17,742 bases of DNA from Thermoanaerobaculales bacterium. Its GTDB lineage: Bacteria > Acidobacteriota > Thermoanaerobaculia > Thermoanaerobaculales > Sulfomarinibacteraceae. Positions 16,438-17,742 of the stretch are shown in pieces. Under the pieces are notes generated by a model that searched no databases, was not told the origin of the DNA, and saw nothing but the letters and a program-made list of their open reading frames with translations. The position numbers were made by a program, and so were the translations under genes. The stretch covers positions 1 to 17,742 of the forward strand of contig JAOZUP010000029.1 in NCBI GenBank assembly GCA_029938595.1, given 5' to 3'. Position 1 is the stretch's first letter; the number at the start of each line of letters is the position of its first letter.

Positions 16438-17508
16438 TCAGCCCTTGTCGCGACCATTCACCTCCCGGATGAACCTGATCAGGCCCTCCATGTAAACCTC
16501 TTGATCGTCGTAATGTGCGCAATGGCTGCCGTTGGGGCAGTAGAGATACGTCCCGTTCGGGAACTCGTTCGCCATCCACTCCATGTGTTCGGGGTCCATG
16601 GTGTCGTGGCGGGCGCCTATGACCAACGTCGGCGTTTCGATCCGCGGTAGGTCCGCGGTGCGGTCCCACTCGAGCAGGCGGCCGCTGGCCCCGAGCTCAC
16701 TCGGCCCCTGCATGAGCACGTAGACCTGCGGGTTGATGTGCTCGAAGGCCAGGTTGACATCGTCCGGCCACTCATCGGCAGGTGCCCGCAGTATGTGCTG
16801 GACATAGTGGTGCTCCACGAGGAGATCCATGTAGCGCGGGTTGTCGTAGTCCTCGGCCGCCTCGAGGGCCTTGATCTCCGCCAGCACCTCGGGGTCGATC
16901 TGCGGCATCAGAACCTCTTCCGCGTATTCGTTGTAGAGCGGAATCGAGGCCATCATGTTGGAGATGATGAGCCCCTTCAGCTTGTCACCGTGCGCGAGCG
17001 CGTACTCCATCGCCAGGATCCCACCCCACGACTGACCGTAGAGGTAGAAGTCATCCGGACCGAGACCGAGGGCCCGCCGAACCTGCTCCACCTCGTCCAC
17101 AAAGCGCGGGATCTCCCACAGGTCCGGATCGTCGGGCTGGTCCGAGAAGTACGAGCCGAGCTGGTCATAGAGATAGACCTCGATGCCCGCAGCGGGCAAG
17201 CACTCCGCCATCGGTTTCATGTACTCGTGGGTGGCGCCGGGCCCGCCGTGCAGAAGCAGCACCTTCATGGTCGGGCTGTCACCGACCTTTTTCGTCCACA
17301 CCTGGAACGTCCCTTTCGGCGTCTCCACCGGAATCATGCGCACCCCTGCCTCGGAGGCTTCCACCCGATCGGTTACCTCCGGCTCGACCGCCGTTGGCGT
17401 CTTTTCCTGCGAACAGGCCCCGAGAATCACCAGACCGGGCAGCATGGCGATCATCGTCACGAGGCCGAGTCCTCGCGCGAGTGAACGAATCCGAAAGTGT
17501 GGCTTCAT
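16438..17508 (-). CDS. Lipoprotein alpha/beta hydrolase, proline iminopeptidase-like
   Basis: A 356-residue alpha/beta-hydrolase of the proline iminopeptidase (S33) type, which removes N-terminal proline or cleaves related amides and esters. HGGPG at residues 87-91 is the family oxyanion-hole motif, GQSWGG at 158-163 holds the nucleophile S160, D302 in GARHDTMDP is the acid, and H329 (GSHC), less likely H332, is the base. A cap domain fills about 180-285. The N-terminus has a lipoprotein signal with lipobox LGAC (C32), so it is probably membrane-anchored in the periplasm, unlike the cytosolic enzymes. A purine-rich GGAGGGAGAGGG lies just before the ATG at 17508. A TATAGT at 17568-17563 could be its -10, but no -35 was found. 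The exact substrate is uncertain. Confidence 0.93.
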   Translation of the reverse strand: MKPHFRIRSLARGLGLVTMIAMLPGLVILGACSQEKTPTAVEPEVTDRVEASEAGVRMIPVETPKGTFQVWTKKVGDSPTMKVLLLHGGPGATHEYMKPMAECLPAAGIEVYLYDQLGSYFSDQPDDPDLWEIPRFVDEVEQVRRALGLGPDDFYLYGQSWGGILAMEYALAHGDKLKGLIISNMMASIPLYNEYAEEVLMPQIDPEVLAEIKALEAAEDYDNPRYMDLLVEHHYVQHILRAPADEWPDDVNLAFEHINPQVYVLMQGPSELGASGRLLEWDRTADLPRIETPTLVIGARHDTMDPEHMEWMANEFPNGTYLYCPNGSHCAHYDDQEVYMEGLIRFIREVNGRDKG

Positions 17509-17603
17509 ATCCCTCTCCCTCCTGCGAGCAAATACCTAGAAACACACAGTCTGACGCCCTGGACTATACCTTTCCCGCCGAGCACGAGGGTGCCGCGGCG
17601 CCG

Positions 17604-17698
17604 GGGTGCCACGTTCCCCGTTGTTGCATTGTGATGAGACCAGAACGGTCACGAGAGGTTCCGGGTTCGACAATGCAACAATGGGGAACGTGGCACCC
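17604..17698. repeat. 29-bp inverted repeat with 37-base loop
   Basis: The arms at 17604-17632 (GGGTGCCACGTTCCCC then GTTGTTGCATTGT) and 17670-17698 are reverse complements at 28 of 29 positions. The one difference (G17620 opposite T17682) would be a G-U pair in RNA. The loop (17633-17669) holds no reading frame. It lies in the upstream spacer of the lipoprotein hydrolase. It resembles a small non-autonomous mobile or REP-type element unrelated in sequence to the other repeats here. Confidence 0.85.
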
Positions 17699-17714
17699 GG
17701 TAGTTCCGCCAGCT

Positions 17715-17742
17715 CGCTATCGGTATCGCTATCGGTATCGCT
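17715..17742. repeat. Hexamer array running off the window end
   Basis: CGCTAT and CGGTAT alternate for four units and part of a fifth, which is the ATCGNW pattern of hexamer elements C and D in the same orientation as their left arms. It is therefore probably the left arm of a third inverted hexamer element whose core and right arm lie beyond the window. Confidence 0.8.

Overview
The window is GC-rich bacterial chromosomal DNA with twelve protein-coding genes that I can support, and spacers crowded with short-period and inverted repeats. No rRNA, tRNA, CRISPR array, transposase or phage gene was seen. A Ser/Thr kinase fused to a WD40/TolB-type propeller, a secreted PKD-like protein ending in tandem FESG motifs, high GC and strong GGAGG-type ribosome binding sites suggest an Acidobacteriota-like organism (for example of Thermoanaerobaculia type). 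This placement is inference from gene style, not from a marker gene.

Layout. 1-141: an octamer array, then the leader of an SDR oxidoreductase (142-900, +). 900-1122: an inverted heptamer element and a second heptamer array between the converging ends of the SDR gene and an MFS exporter (1121-2365, -). 2364-2520: an inverted hexamer element and a degraded hairpin repeat in the divergent spacer before a secreted choloylglycine-hydrolase-family enzyme (2521-3678, +). 3696-3777: a second heptamer element. 3839-4699 (+): pirin. 4700-5050: a second hexamer element and a pair of inverted REP-like hairpins in a convergent spacer. 5051-7485 (-): a three-gene respiratory operon, transcribed as membrane tetrahaem cytochrome c, Tat-type 4x[4Fe-4S] protein, then NrfD/PsrC-like quinone-reactive membrane subunit. 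7619-7697: a perfect 27-bp inverted repeat. 7774-7968 (+): a small DUF1737-like protein. 8107-8135: a strong promoter for a flavin oxidase of the berberine-bridge type (8274-9638, +), closely followed by the kinase-propeller gene (9677-12388, +). 12531-12598: a degraded hairpin repeat and a heptamer array. 12670-15708 (+): a 1012-residue secreted multidomain protein. 15830-16219 (-): a small cupin with its own promoter. 16438-17508 (-): a lipoprotein proline-iminopeptidase-like hydrolase. 17604-17742: a 29-bp inverted repeat and the start of another hexamer array.

How the genes work together. Only the cytochrome/FeS/NrfD trio forms a clear functional unit, probably exchanging electrons between the membrane quinone pool and periplasmic haems. 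The flavin oxidase and kinase may be co-transcribed. The rest look like independent single genes, several of them exported.

The most unusual content is in the spacers. Two families of element consist of a short microsatellite (period 7 or 6), a short unique core, and the same microsatellite in reverse complement. The heptamer family has two copies sharing a conserved 26-nt core but with very different unit counts on each arm. Separately, a REP-like hairpin family has copies with a compensatory stem change. No mobilising enzyme for any of these lies in the window.
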